NCBI RefSeq assembly: GCF_014842995.1
Contig: NZ_JACYXL010000014.1
Location: forward strand, 1-64,000
Direction of reading: 5' to 3'
DNA: 64,000 bases
Source of the DNA: Rhodanobacter sp. 7MK24
GTDB taxonomy: Bacteria > Pseudomonadota > Gammaproteobacteria > Xanthomonadales > Rhodanobacteraceae
A program made the position numbers and the translations under genes. Position 1 is the stretch's first letter, and each line of letters begins with the position of its first letter. The notes under the pieces were generated by a model. The model did no database searches, was not told the origin of the DNA, and worked only from the letters and a program-made list of their open reading frames with translations. Shown piece by piece: positions 39,646-48,560 of this stretch.

Positions 39646-40507
39646 AACGCACCTTGTGGCGGGAGAACAGCATTCGGGTCAGCAGGCTGAGCGCAAGCAC
39701 GAACAGCGTGATCAGCAGGGCGCCGGCCCAGGCGATGGCATGCAGGTCGGGGCTGGGGTCGTTGGTGTACTGGTAGATCGCCACCGGCAGGCTTTCCATC
39801 TTGTCCAGCGGATGCACGGTCATGAAGTTGTTGCCGAAGGCGGTGAACAGCAGCGGTGCGGTTTCGCCCGCCAGGCGCGCCAGCGCCAGCAGCACGCCGG
39901 TGACGATGCCGGAAGTGGCTGCGCGCATCAGCACCTGTATGGTCATCTTCCACTGCGGGATGCCCAGCGACAGCGTGGCCTCGCGCAGTGTGCCCGGCAC
40001 CAGCTGCAGCATTTCGTCGGTGGTGCGCACGATCACCGGCAGGCCGATCAGCGCCAACGCCACCGAACCGGCGAGGCCGGAGAACGACACCGAACCATGC
40101 GTGAGGCTGGACATCGGCAGCACCACGATCACGTACACGAACAGGCCCAGCACGATGGACGGTGCCGACAGTAGGATGTCGTTGAGGAAGCGGATGGTGG
40201 CGCCGAGCCGGGTGCGGTTGGCGTATTCGGCGAGGAAGGTGCCGGCGAGCACGCCGATCGGCGCGCAGATCAGCAGCGCCATGACATCCATGATCAGGCT
40301 GCCCACGATGGCGTTGGACAGGCCGCCCTGGTCGGCGTAGGCGGTGATTCGGGTGAACAGGTGCGGAGTGATCGCGCCGAGACCGCTCTTCAGGGTGGTC
40401 CACAGGATCCACGCCAGGAACAGCAGGCCCAGCAGGGTGGCGCAAGCGCTCAACACCAGCGCCACCACGTTGACGATGCGACGGCGCAGGTAGACGGAGG
40501 CGGCCAT
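39638..40507 (-). CDS. pstA: Phosphate ABC transporter permease PstA
   Basis: PstA forms the inner-membrane phosphate channel with PstC. The 289-residue protein has six predicted helices and the ABC permease contact loop with [12 protein letters not shown], plus the PstA segment [17 protein letters not shown]. The ATG shares one base with the pstC stop (TGATG), so translation is coupled. A much longer open frame in the same reading frame extends upstream through pstC but is a shadow there. Confidence 0.96.
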
Positions 40508-41466
40508 CAGTTGCCCTCCTTGCGCGACAGCCGGCGCAGCATCAGGCGCGCGATCAGCAGCACGATGAAGGTCACCACGAACAGCAGGAAGCCCAGCGCG
40601 ACCAGCGCCGAGCGGTGCGTGCCCACCGCCTCGTTGAACTCGTTGGCGATGGAGGAGGAGATCGAGGTGCCGGGCATCAGCAGCGAGCCGCTGAGGTCGT
40701 AGGCGTTGCCGAGCACGAAGGTCACCGCCATCGTTTCGCCCAGCGCGCGGCCGAGGCCGAGGAAGATGCCGCCGATCACCGCCGAGCGCGTGTAGGGCAG
40801 CACGATGTCCCACACCACCTCCCAGGTGGTCGAGCCCAGTGCGTAGGAGGATTCCTTGAGGCGCACCGGTACCGTCTGGAACACCTCGCGCATCACCGAG
40901 CAGATGAAGGGCAGGATCATCACCGCCAGCACGATGCCCGCGGTGAGCAGGCCCAAGCCCAGCGGCGGGCCTTGGAACAGCTTGCCGACCAGCGGCAGCT
41001 TGCCCAGCGTGTCGGAAAGCGCCGGCTCGATGTTCGCCATGAACGGCACGAACACGAACAGGCCCCACATGCCGTAGATGATCGACGGGATGCTGGCCAG
41101 CAGTTCGATGGCAGTGGCTACCGGGCCGCGCAACCAGTTGGGAGCGATCTCGGTAAGGAACAGGGCGATGCCGAAGCTCACCGGCACCGCCAGCACCAGC
41201 GCGATCAACGAGGTGACCAGGGTGCCGTAGATCGGCGCCAGTGCGCCGTAGTCGTCGGTGACCGGATTCCAGGTGTCGCTGGTGAGGAAATGGAAGCCAC
41301 CCTTGAACAACACCTCGCGCCCGCCCCACAGCGTGGACAGCGCGGCGCCGAGCAGGGTCGCCAGTACCAGCAGCGCGCAGCACTTCAGCAGCGTGCGGAA
41401 CCATGCATCGTGGCGCGCGTCGCGGCGGCTGCGTTGGTCGACGTCGGTGGCTGGGATCGATGACAT
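40507..41466 (-). CDS. pstC: Phosphate ABC transporter permease PstC
   Basis: PstC is the second permease of the high-affinity phosphate transporter. The 319-residue protein has six or more membrane helices, the PstC feature SIPSIIYGMWGLFVF and the coupling loop KESSYALGSTTWEVVW, followed by GRALGETMAVTFVLGN. It is separated from pstS by a 150-bp gap filled by a large palindromic repeat. Its stop overlaps the pstA start. Confidence 0.96.
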   Translation of the reverse strand: MSSIPATDVDQRSRRDARHDAWFRTLLKCCALLVLATLLGAALSTLWGGREVLFKGGFHFLTSDTWNPVTDDYGALAPIYGTLVTSLIALVLAVPVSFGIALFLTEIAPNWLRGPVATAIELLASIPSIIYGMWGLFVFVPFMANIEPALSDTLGKLPLVGKLFQGPPLGLGLLTAGIVLAVMILPFICSVMREVFQTVPVRLKESSYALGSTTWEVVWDIVLPYTRSAVIGGIFLGLGRALGETMAVTFVLGNAYDLSGSLLMPGTSISSSIANEFNEAVGTHRSALVALGFLLFVVTFIVLLIARLMLRRLSRKEGN

Positions 41467-41489
41467 GCGATGTTCGCGATGAGGTTTCT

Positions 41490-41602
41490 CCTTCTCCCTT
41501 GGGGAGAAGGTGGCCCGAAGGGCCGGATGAGGGTTCGGGCATGGCGATACGTATCGCCATGCCCGAACCTTCTTCCCAACCCCTCCTCCGGAGGAGGAGG
41601 GG
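41490..41602. repeat. Palindromic repeat, family B copy 2, with a perfect 38-bp palindrome (pstS-pstC gap)
   Basis: Three hairpins follow each other: CTTCTCCC/GGGGAGAAG (41491-41510), a perfect 38-bp palindrome at 41532-41569 with half GGTTCGGGCATGGCGATAC, and CCTCCTCC/GGAGGAGG (41582-41597). A hairpin of this strength between pstS and pstC may favour higher PstS output. Confidence 0.8.
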
Positions 41603-41617
41603 TTTCGAGGCTTGCGC

Positions 41618-42652
41618 TTACTGCTTGATCTCGGTCTTCCAGTAGTTCTCGATCTGGCCGACCAGGTTGGTGGGCAGCGGCACGTAGTCCAGCGAGCGGG
41701 CGGCGTCCTGGCCGTTCTCGTAGGACCACTTGAAGAAGTCGAGGATGACCTTGCCGTTGGCGGCGTTCTTCGGCTGCTTGTACACGATCACCCACGAGGT
41801 GGCGGTGATCGGCCACGCACCGGCGCCCGGGGCGTTGGTCATCAGCAGGTTGAAGTTCTTCGCGCTCGCCCAGTCGGCGGTGGCGGCGGCGGCCTGGAAG
41901 CTGGCCGTGTTCGGCTGCACCACCTTGCCGGCGGCATTCTTCATCACCGCGTAACCGATGTTGTTCTTCAGCGCGTAGGCATATTCCACGTAGCCAATGG
42001 AATTCGGGATCTGGCGGATGTACGCCGACACGCCCTCGTTGCCCTTGCCGCCGATGCCGGTCGGCCAGTTCACCGCCGTGCCTTCGCCCACCTTGGCCTT
42101 CCAGGTGGCGTCGACCTTGGAGAGGTAGTCGCTGAAGTTGAAGGTGGTGCCCGAGCCGTCCGAGCGATGCACCACGGTGATCTTCGCGTCGGGCAGCTTC
42201 ACGCCCGGGTTCAGCGCGGCGATGGCCGGGTCGTTCCACTTGGCGACGGTGCCGAGGAAGATGCCCGCGAGCGTCTTGCCGTCCAGCACCAGCTTGCCCG
42301 GGGCGACGCCGGTGACGTTGAACGCCGGCACGATGCCGCCGATCACGTCGGGGAACTGGGCCAGGCCGAACTGGCCGAGCGTGGCTTCGTCCAGCGGCAT
42401 GTCGCTGGCGCCGAAATCCACCGTGCCGGCCTTGATCTGGGCGATGCCGCCGCCCGAGCCGATGGACTGGTAGTTGACGCGGTTGCCGGTCTTCTCCGCG
42501 TAGGCGGCCGACCACTTCGAGATCACCGGATAGACGAAGCTGGAGCCCGCGCCGGTGATGTCGGTGGCTTGCGCGGACAGGCTGCCCAGCGCACAGGCGG
42601 CGGCAAAGGCGATGGCGCCGAGGCGGAACATGGAACGGGAAGAGGTGAACAC
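41618..42652 (-). CDS. pstS: Periplasmic phosphate-binding protein PstS
   Basis: PstS captures phosphate in the periplasm and hands it to PstCA. The 344-residue product starts at a GTG (MFTSSRSMFRLGA) with AAGGAG seven bases upstream and has a signal peptide ending near SAQA. The mature protein begins DITGAGSSFVYPVISKW and contains GSGGGIAQIKAGTVDFGASD and VHRSDGSGTTFNFSDYL, the phosphate-contacting segments. An upstream ATG in frame would add a non-signal stretch. First gene of the pst operon, behind a Pho-box-like array. Confidence 0.97.
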   Translation of the reverse strand: MFTSSRSMFRLGAIAFAAACALGSLSAQATDITGAGSSFVYPVISKWSAAYAEKTGNRVNYQSIGSGGGIAQIKAGTVDFGASDMPLDEATLGQFGLAQFPDVIGGIVPAFNVTGVAPGKLVLDGKTLAGIFLGTVAKWNDPAIAALNPGVKLPDAKITVVHRSDGSGTTFNFSDYLSKVDATWKAKVGEGTAVNWPTGIGGKGNEGVSAYIRQIPNSIGYVEYAYALKNNIGYAVMKNAAGKVVQPNTASFQAAAATADWASAKNFNLLMTNAPGAGAWPITATSWVIVYKQPKNAANGKVILDFFKWSYENGQDAARSLDYVPLPTNLVGQIENYWKTEIKQ

Positions 42653-42714
42653 GTGGTGGCTCCTTGGTGTGCACGGGGCGTGCGCCCGGTTGCCCGCCAT
42701 TGCAGCGTCGGCGT

Positions 42715-42754
42715 GTTGCAATGAAATGAGATGAATGTTTCAGGCAGATGACAA
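42715..42754 (-). promoter_or_regulatory. Pho-box-like array upstream of pstS
   Basis: On the minus strand four seven-base units, TTGTCAT, CTGAAAC, ATCTCAT and TTGCAAC, follow each other at an exact 11-bp spacing, the periodicity of PhoB half-sites (consensus CTGTCAT). The first is a near-perfect match and the others are weaker. Position, 63 bp before the pstS start, fits PhoB activation. Confidence 0.65.
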
Positions 42755-42792
42755 TCCGGCAGGCGAGGGCCTCCGGAGGGCGGGGCAGGCTC

Positions 42793-43449
42793 TCAGCCCG
42801 CGTCCAAGTCGACCCGGTTGCGCTCCAGCGTTTCCAGTTGCCGCCAGCGATTGACGATGTCACAGAACAGCATGGCGGTGATCTCGGCATCGTAGATCGC
42901 CGAATGCGCCTCACGGGTGTCGAAGTTGCGGCCCGAGGCCTGCACCGCCTTGCCCAGTACGGTCTGCCCGTAGGCCAGGCCGCCCAGCGTAGCCGTGTCG
43001 AAGCAGCTGAAAGGGTGGAAGGGGTTGCGCTTGTTGCCGGTGCGGCGCACCGCGGCGTTGACGAAACCCAGATCGAACGCGGCATTGTGGCCGACCAGGA
43101 TCGCGCGCTGGCAGCCGTTGTCGCGCACGGCGACGCGGACCGCCTTGAAGATGTGTTCCAGCGCCAGTTGTTCGTCCAGCGCGCCGCGCAGCGGGTTGCC
43201 TGGGTCGATGCCGGTGATTTCCAGCGCGCGCGGGTCGAGATTGGCACCGGGGAAGGGGTGCACATGAGCTTGCACGGTGGGCAGCGGATGTACGAAACCC
43301 TGCTCATCCATGCCCACGGCGACCGCGGCGATTTCCAGCAGGGCATCGCGCTCGGCGTCGAAACCGCCGGTCTCCACGTCCACGATCACCGGAAGAAAGC
43401 CGCGAAAACGTTCGGCCATGCGGCTGGCCATGTTGTTGAGTAACCCCAT
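42793..43449 (-). CDS. rnt: Ribonuclease T
   Basis: RNase T trims tRNA 3' ends and matures small stable RNAs. The 218-residue protein is a DEDDh exonuclease with Exo I ([19 protein letters not shown]), Exo II ([11 protein letters not shown]) and Exo III ([11 protein letters not shown]), and it matches RNase T closely in segments such as [15 protein letters not shown] and FCDIVNRW. The start [11 protein letters not shown] has no clear ribosome site; MASRMAERF six codons later is an alternative. It is divergent from the porin and lies upstream of the pst promoter. Confidence 0.94.
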   Translation of the reverse strand: MGLLNNMASRMAERFRGFLPVIVDVETGGFDAERDALLEIAAVAVGMDEQGFVHPLPTVQAHVHPFPGANLDPRALEITGIDPGNPLRGALDEQLALEHIFKAVRVAVRDNGCQRAILVGHNAAFDLGFVNAAVRRTGNKRNPFHPFSCFDTATLGGLAYGQTVLGKAVQASGRNFDTREAHSAIYDAEITAMLFCDIVNRWRQLETLERNRVDLDAG

Positions 43450-43524
43450 TGATGAAGCATATCAGTCGTTGCGCACCGGCCGCGAATGCGGTGGGGCGCT
43501 CAGGGGAGGTGCGTTGTCTTCGAT

Positions 43525-43553
43525 CTGTAACAAAACATCCACATGGCAGTAAA
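43525..43553 (+). promoter_or_regulatory. Weak Pho-box-like sequence upstream of the porin
   Basis: CTGTAAC, CATCCAC and CAGTAAA occur at 11-bp spacing, similar to the pattern before pstS but poorer. It is plausible only because of the neighbouring pst operon. Confidence 0.25.
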
Positions 43554-43648
43554 ACGGCCAACGCATTCTTTACGTCGACCCCGCTTGGTTGCCAGGGGCT
43601 TGAGTGGCGCAACCGTGGCGGTTCAATTCGACCAAGTGGAGAAATTAC

Positions 43649-45340
43649 ATGCGTTCCAAGATCCTCGCAGTGGCGATTGCCGCTGGTCTGGGCGTAACCA
43701 GCGTCTCGGCGATGGCCCAGACATCCGGCAACCAGAAAGTGACGCTGACCGCCAGCGAACTTGCGCAGATGAAGGCCGAGATCGCGGCGCTGCAGCAGAA
43801 GGTCGACGACCTGCAGTCGCAGTCGTCTGCCCAGCAACAGCAGCAGCAGCAGACAGCGCAGACCGTACAGGCCACCCAGCAGCAGGTGCAGGCGACGCAG
43901 GCCCAGGTGCAGCAGGCCGAGCAGACCGTGGCGACCAAGCTCGGTGACACGCTGGGCGGCTCCGGCGGCGTGAAGTGGACCTTCGGCGGCTTCCTGGCGG
44001 CTGAAACGGCGTATCGCTCGCGCGACACCGCCGATGACGTCGCCACCAAGTTCACCGCCATCCCGTTCATGGGCGGCACGAGCACCGCGCCGATCAACAC
44101 CAGCACCGGTGCGACCACCACCTATCCGGTGACCAACGCCAAGAACAGCCAGTTCCTTTACAGCGCGCGCCAGAGCCGCATTTCGATCATGGCGCAGGGC
44201 GACATCAACGATTCCACCCATGTGACCGGCTACTACGAGACGGACTTCCTCGGCGGCGCGCAGACGGCAAACATGAACGAGAGCAACTCGTTCAACCTGC
44301 GCATGCGCCAGCTGTGGACCAACGTGGATTGGGACGACTACGGCCTGCACCTGCTGGGCGGCCAGGCCTGGTCGCTGCTGACCCTCGACAGCAAGGGCAT
44401 CACCCCGCTCAAGGAAGTGCTGCCGCCGACCATCGACGCCCAGTACCAGGCGGGCTTTACCTGGGCTCGCCAGGCACAGCTGCGCCTCGTGAAGGATTGG
44501 GACAAGACCTGGTGGCTGGGTATCTCGGTGGAAAATCCGCAGACGGCGGGCATCGGCTCCGTGGCCGGTCCGGGCTCCAAGGGATATGCGACGTCGACTG
44601 CGACGGTTGGCGCCGGCAGCCTGTATGACAGCCTCAACTCGGTTTCGCTCAACAAGTTCCCGGACGTCATCGTGAAGTTCGCGGCTGATCCGGGCTGGGG
44701 CCACTACGAAGTGTTCGGCATCACGCGTGAATTCACCACCCGCGTCACGCCGACGACCGCCAACGGCGGCCCGGCGGCGACCAGCAACCAGACGGCGCAT
44801 GGCGGCGGCTTTGGTGTGGGCATGGTGCTGCCGCTGGTTCCGAAGGTACTGGACTTCCAGTTCTCGGGCATGACCGGCAAGGGCATTGGCCGCTACGGCA
44901 CCACCGGCTTGAACGACATCACCTACGATCCGAGCGGCGCTCCGCATCCGCTGAAGGAAAACATGCTGCTCGCGACGCTGACCTGGCACGCCACCGATGC
45001 GCTCGATGTGTATGCCGCCGGCGGCCGCGAACAGCAGGACAGCTATCTGACCGCCGGTGCGAACGGCAAGGCCTTCGGCTACGGCAGCGAGCTCCTGGGC
45101 TACAACAACAGCGAATGCATGACCTACGGCGCGCCCAGCGATTGCACGGGCCAGACCCGTCAGGTCGCCGAGCAGACGCTCGGCTTCTGGTGGAAGTTCT
45201 ACCAGGGCAAGTTCGGCAAGGTGCAGTTCGGCACCCAGGTCTCGCATGTCACGCGCAAGCTGTTCAGCGACATCAATGGCAACGCGCCGTCCGCTCCGGA
45301 CAACATGGTGTTCACCAGCCTGCGTTACTACCCGTTCTGA
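43649..45340 (+). CDS. Outer-membrane porin with N-terminal coiled coil (DcaP-like)
   Basis: The 563-residue protein has a signal peptide ending in SAMA, a coiled-coil segment (about residues 35-90) starting TASELAQMKAEIAALQQKVDDLQ and continuing into a Gln-rich run, then a beta-barrel domain ending in Tyr-Pro-Phe (LRYYPF), a typical C-terminal outer-membrane signature. The layout resembles DcaP-type trimeric porins, whose N-terminal helices form a periplasmic coil. The substrate is unknown. GTGGAGAAATTAC precedes the ATG. Its position beside the pst operon hints at phosphate-related uptake, but this is inference. Confidence 0.85.
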   Translation: MRSKILAVAIAAGLGVTSVSAMAQTSGNQKVTLTASELAQMKAEIAALQQKVDDLQSQSSAQQQQQQQTAQTVQATQQQVQATQAQVQQAEQTVATKLGDTLGGSGGVKWTFGGFLAAETAYRSRDTADDVATKFTAIPFMGGTSTAPINTSTGATTTYPVTNAKNSQFLYSARQSRISIMAQGDINDSTHVTGYYETDFLGGAQTANMNESNSFNLRMRQLWTNVDWDDYGLHLLGGQAWSLLTLDSKGITPLKEVLPPTIDAQYQAGFTWARQAQLRLVKDWDKTWWLGISVENPQTAGIGSVAGPGSKGYATSTATVGAGSLYDSLNSVSLNKFPDVIVKFAADPGWGHYEVFGITREFTTRVTPTTANGGPAATSNQTAHGGGFGVGMVLPLVPKVLDFQFSGMTGKGIGRYGTTGLNDITYDPSGAPHPLKENMLLATLTWHATDALDVYAAGGREQQDSYLTAGANGKAFGYGSELLGYNNSECMTYGAPSDCTGQTRQVAEQTLGFWWKFYQGKFGKVQFGTQVSHVTRKLFSDINGNAPSAPDNMVFTSLRYYPF

Positions 45341-45396
45341 TCAGCGGGCGACGGAGAAGCGTCAAGGTTATCGTAAGGAGTTCTACCCAGGGACGG

Positions 45397-45430
45397 AAAA
45401 CGGCGGGCATGATGCCCGCCGTTTGCTTTT
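45397..45430 (+). terminator. Terminator of the porin gene
   Basis: AAACGGCGGGCAT and ATGCCCGCCGTTT pair tightly and are followed by GCTTTTG. It lies about 57 bases after the stop. Confidence 0.75.
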
Positions 45431-45480
45431 GTGCTTTCTATTGATGCTTTTGCTTTTTGTGCTATCGCAATTGACAAGGC

Positions 45481-45684
45481 GGTTTCGTCCACCTGCCGGT
45501 GGCCGAGTTACTTTTCTCTTGCATGGCCAAGAGAAAAGCAACCCAAAGAGAAGGCCGCCCCGAGGCGGCGCTCTCCGGGCATCCTGCCCTCCGCCTTAGG
45601 GCCGGCTTCGCCGTTCGCCATCGTTCCTGCGACGGCGTGGCCAGCAAAGAGAAGTAACTCGGGCGCCGGCAGGCGACCGAAACC
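45481..45684. repeat. 204-bp element with ~47-bp terminal inverted repeats (MITE-like)
   Basis: The left arm (45481-45529, beginning GGTTTCG and containing GAGTTACTTTTCTCTTGC) and the right arm (45638-45684, ending CGAAACC) are inverted copies with a few mismatches. An internal hairpin CTTTTCTCTT / AAGAGAAAAG lies in the left arm. There is no coding sequence. GAGTTACTTTTCTTTGC-type arms are a widespread intergenic repeat in Xanthomonadales and pseudomonads. It occupies most of the 408-bp gap between the porin and the efflux operon; no target-site duplication is evident. Confidence 0.75.
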
Positions 45685-45748
45685 GCTCTGTTCCTTGCAG
45701 CAGGCGTTCAATACCGCCCACCGAAACCGAAAGAAAGCTCGACGCTTC

Positions 45749-47191
45749 CTACGGCTTCGCCGGTGGCTTCTCCAGCATCGCCACCTTCCATCCACCACCC
45801 AGTGCACGCACCAGCGCCACGCTGGCCTGCAACCTGCGCGTGCGCACCTGTTCCGCGGCGCGTTTGGCATTGAGGTAGGCGGTCTGCGCGGTGACCACGT
45901 CCAGATAGTTGATGATGCCCTCGGTATAGCGGTTGGTGGCGATCTGCTGGGCGGCCTGCGCCGAGCTGGCGGCGGCATCCTGGTCGTGTGCTTCGTGGGT
46001 GAGTCGGGTGAACAGCGAGAGGCTGTCCTCCACCTGTTCGAAGGCGTCGAGTACGGTGAGCCTGTATTGCGCGGAGGCTTCATCGAACTCGGCGTGTGCC
46101 TGACGCGCGCGCGCGCGACGCAGGCCGCCGTCGAACAGGGGCAGGGAGACGAAGGGGCCCAATGCCCAGGTGCGGTTGCCGAAGGAGAACAGGTTGCCTT
46201 CGCCGGTGTCCTGCCAGCCGTACATGCCCGAGATGCCGATGTCGGGGAAGAACGCCGCGCGCGCCACGCCGATGCCGGCATTGGCGGCGAAGGTGCGCCG
46301 TTCCGCCGCGGCGATGTCGGGCCGCCGCTGCAGCAAGGTGGATGGCACCGAGGCGGGGATGGTCGGCGGCTGTATTTCTTCCTGCGAGGCGGGCAGCGTG
46401 AAGTCGGGAGCGGGCACGCCGATCAGGGTGGCGATGGCGTGTTCGGTCAGCGCGCGCTGCGCCGCCACCTCGTCGATCTGGGCGTGGGCATCGGACAGCT
46501 GGTTCTGCGCGCGCGCCACCGACAGGCCGGAGGCGATGCCGCCCTGCATGCGGTTGCGGGTGAGGGTCAGGCCTTGCTGATAGGCCTGCAGCGAGCTGTC
46601 CAGGATTTTCGCCTGGAGGTCGTAACCGCGCAGTTGGATGTATTCGTTCGCCAGCCGGGCTTGCAGGCTGAGCTTGGCCGACGCCAGGTCCGCTTGCGCA
46701 GCTTGTGCCTGCGCGTGGCCGGCGGCGACTTCGTTGCGGATACGGCCCCACAGGTCGAATTCGTAGCCGGCGCCGAATTGCGCGGTATCGTCGTCGTATT
46801 CGTTGGGCTGGTTGGAACCGCGCAACGGGCGGTTGTTCGATTGACGGTCGTCGCTGGTGCTGCCGCCGACACCGAGGTGCGGGAACAGTCCCGCACGCGC
46901 TTCGCTCTCGAATGCGCTGGCGCGTTCGTAGCGAGCCAGCGCGATCGCGAGCGACGGACTGTTCGCATCGAGCAACTGCTCGAGCCGGTCGAGCTCCGGG
47001 TCGTTGAACACCGTCCACCAGTCGCCGCGCGGGCTCATATCCGCGGGTGCTGCACGTGTCCACAGGCCGGTGCCTTCCTTGTACGCGGCGGGCACCGGTA
47101 CCGCCGGTGTCTTGTAGACGGGGGCCAGCGAGCAGCCGGCCAGCAGGCCGGCGAACACCAGTGCCAGCGCCGCCGGTCGAACGCGGCGCAT
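45749..47191 (-). CDS. RND efflux outer-membrane factor lipoprotein (NodT/OprM family)
   Basis: This is the TolC-like channel of a tripartite efflux system. The 480-residue protein starts MRRVRPAALALV with lipobox LLAGCSLAP, so the cysteine should be lipidated. It contains two repeated OEP domains (ELDRLEQLLDANSPSLAIAL... and TLLQRRPDIAAAERRTFAANAGIGVARAAFFP, the second being diagnostic). The open frame extends 68 codons upstream into the adaptor gene, but that extension is non-lipoprotein and unlikely to be used. Last gene of the RND-adaptor-OMF operon. Confidence 0.93.
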   Translation of the reverse strand: MRRVRPAALALVFAGLLAGCSLAPVYKTPAVPVPAAYKEGTGLWTRAAPADMSPRGDWWTVFNDPELDRLEQLLDANSPSLAIALARYERASAFESEARAGLFPHLGVGGSTSDDRQSNNRPLRGSNQPNEYDDDTAQFGAGYEFDLWGRIRNEVAAGHAQAQAAQADLASAKLSLQARLANEYIQLRGYDLQAKILDSSLQAYQQGLTLTRNRMQGGIASGLSVARAQNQLSDAHAQIDEVAAQRALTEHAIATLIGVPAPDFTLPASQEEIQPPTIPASVPSTLLQRRPDIAAAERRTFAANAGIGVARAAFFPDIGISGMYGWQDTGEGNLFSFGNRTWALGPFVSLPLFDGGLRRARARQAHAEFDEASAQYRLTVLDAFEQVEDSLSLFTRLTHEAHDQDAAASSAQAAQQIATNRYTEGIINYLDVVTAQTAYLNAKRAAEQVRTRRLQASVALVRALGGGWKVAMLEKPPAKP

Positions 47192-47381
47192 GGCCTTGGA
47201 ACTTGTCCGTACACTCCCGTCCGCACTGAGCGTGGCGCCAATGCGCAACGCGGGGAGTGGCCATGGATGGCCAGGTTCCGAGGAGCGAGGAAGTCGAATT
47301 GCTGTCGACCGCGGCATCTCCGGTGCTTCGACCGCACGAAGCTTCGCTTCGCTGCGCTCGACACGAACGGTTTTGGAGTCC

Positions 47382-48560
47382 TCATTCGTCGCCATGCGAC
47401 GACTCCTTGCCGGAAGCCACGCGCACGGTGTCGCCGGCGGCCAGCGAATCGGGCGGATTGTCGATGATGCGGTCGCCCGGCTGCAGGCCGCGGTCGATTT
47501 CCAGCGCGCCGCCCAGGTCCATCGCGATGTGCACGTCGCGCATCACCACCTTGTTGCCGGGACCGAGCACGGCGATCTGTGGGCCCTGGGCGCGGAAGAT
47601 CAGCACGGTGGAAGGCACGCTGGTGACGGCCTGGCTGGTGGCCAGCGGCAGCTGCACGTCGGCGTAGTCGCCGGGCAACAGCTTGCCGTTGTCGTTGGCC
47701 ACTTCGAATTGCGCGAGCAGCGAGCCCGAAGCCTGGCTTACCGCGTCGGAAGAGCCGATCAGGGTGCCCTGGTAACTCTTGCCCGGATGATCCGGTACGG
47801 TCAGCGAGACGGTCATGCCCGGACGGATCGACGATGCGTAACGCTGCGGCACCGCCACGTACAGGCGCATCTTGTCCGTGTCCGCCACGGTGAACAGCGG
47901 CAGCGCGGACTGGCTGTCGGCAGTCACCAGGTCGCCGATGTCGGTGTTGCGCGCGGTCACCGTGCCGGCGAACGGTGCGGTGACGTTGCGGAATGCTTCG
48001 AGTGCGGCGAGACGATCCAGGTCGGCCTTGGCGGAGAGCACGTTGGCGCCGGCCACGGCCGCTTCGCTGGCCTTCTCGTCGGCTTCCTGCTTGGACACCG
48101 AATTGGAGGAAAGCAGGTGCTGCCAGCGCTGGCTGGTCACCTGGGCGAGTTGCGCATTGGCTTGCGCACGCACCAGCACGGCCTTGGCCTGTTCGTATTG
48201 CTGGTCGAGCTCGGGTGTGTCGATCACGGCCAGCGTTTCGCCGGCTTCGACGTGGCTGCCGATGTCCTTGTTCCAGCTCTTCACGTAGCCGGAGACCTGC
48301 GCATGGATCGGCGCGCTGATCCATGCGTCGATGTGGCCGGGCAAGGTCATCGTGTGCGCACCCATCGAGCCGAGCGGTGCGGCCAGCGCCACGGTGGGGA
48401 TGGCCTCGGCATCCACCTGCTTCACCAACTGGTGGTAATCGTGCGCGCGCAGCGCCAGGCCGATTGCCGCGGTGACCGCGGCGACAACCAGCAGGCCGAT
48501 CACAGCCGGGCGCAGGCGCAGCGTGCGCGGATGCGCCGGTGGGGCGTGTTCATGCGACAT
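47382..48560 (-). CDS. RND efflux periplasmic adaptor (membrane fusion protein)
   Basis: The 392-residue HlyD/AcrA-type adaptor has an N-terminal membrane anchor (LRPAVIGLLVVAAVTAAIGLAL), lipoyl half-motifs (HAQVSGYVKSWNKDIGSHVEAGE and FRNVTAPFAGTVTARNTDIGDLV), a helical hairpin between them and a beta-barrel domain. It bridges the pump and the outer-membrane channel. It begins MSHEHAPPAH; the start overlaps the pump gene by 11 bases. A 190-bp gap separates it from the OMF gene. Confidence 0.93.
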   Translation of the reverse strand: MSHEHAPPAHPRTLRLRPAVIGLLVVAAVTAAIGLALRAHDYHQLVKQVDAEAIPTVALAAPLGSMGAHTMTLPGHIDAWISAPIHAQVSGYVKSWNKDIGSHVEAGETLAVIDTPELDQQYEQAKAVLVRAQANAQLAQVTSQRWQHLLSSNSVSKQEADEKASEAAVAGANVLSAKADLDRLAALEAFRNVTAPFAGTVTARNTDIGDLVTADSQSALPLFTVADTDKMRLYVAVPQRYASSIRPGMTVSLTVPDHPGKSYQGTLIGSSDAVSQASGSLLAQFEVANDNGKLLPGDYADVQLPLATSQAVTSVPSTVLIFRAQGPQIAVLGPGNKVVMRDVHIAMDLGGALEIDRGLQPGDRIIDNPPDSLAAGDTVRVASGKESSHGDE

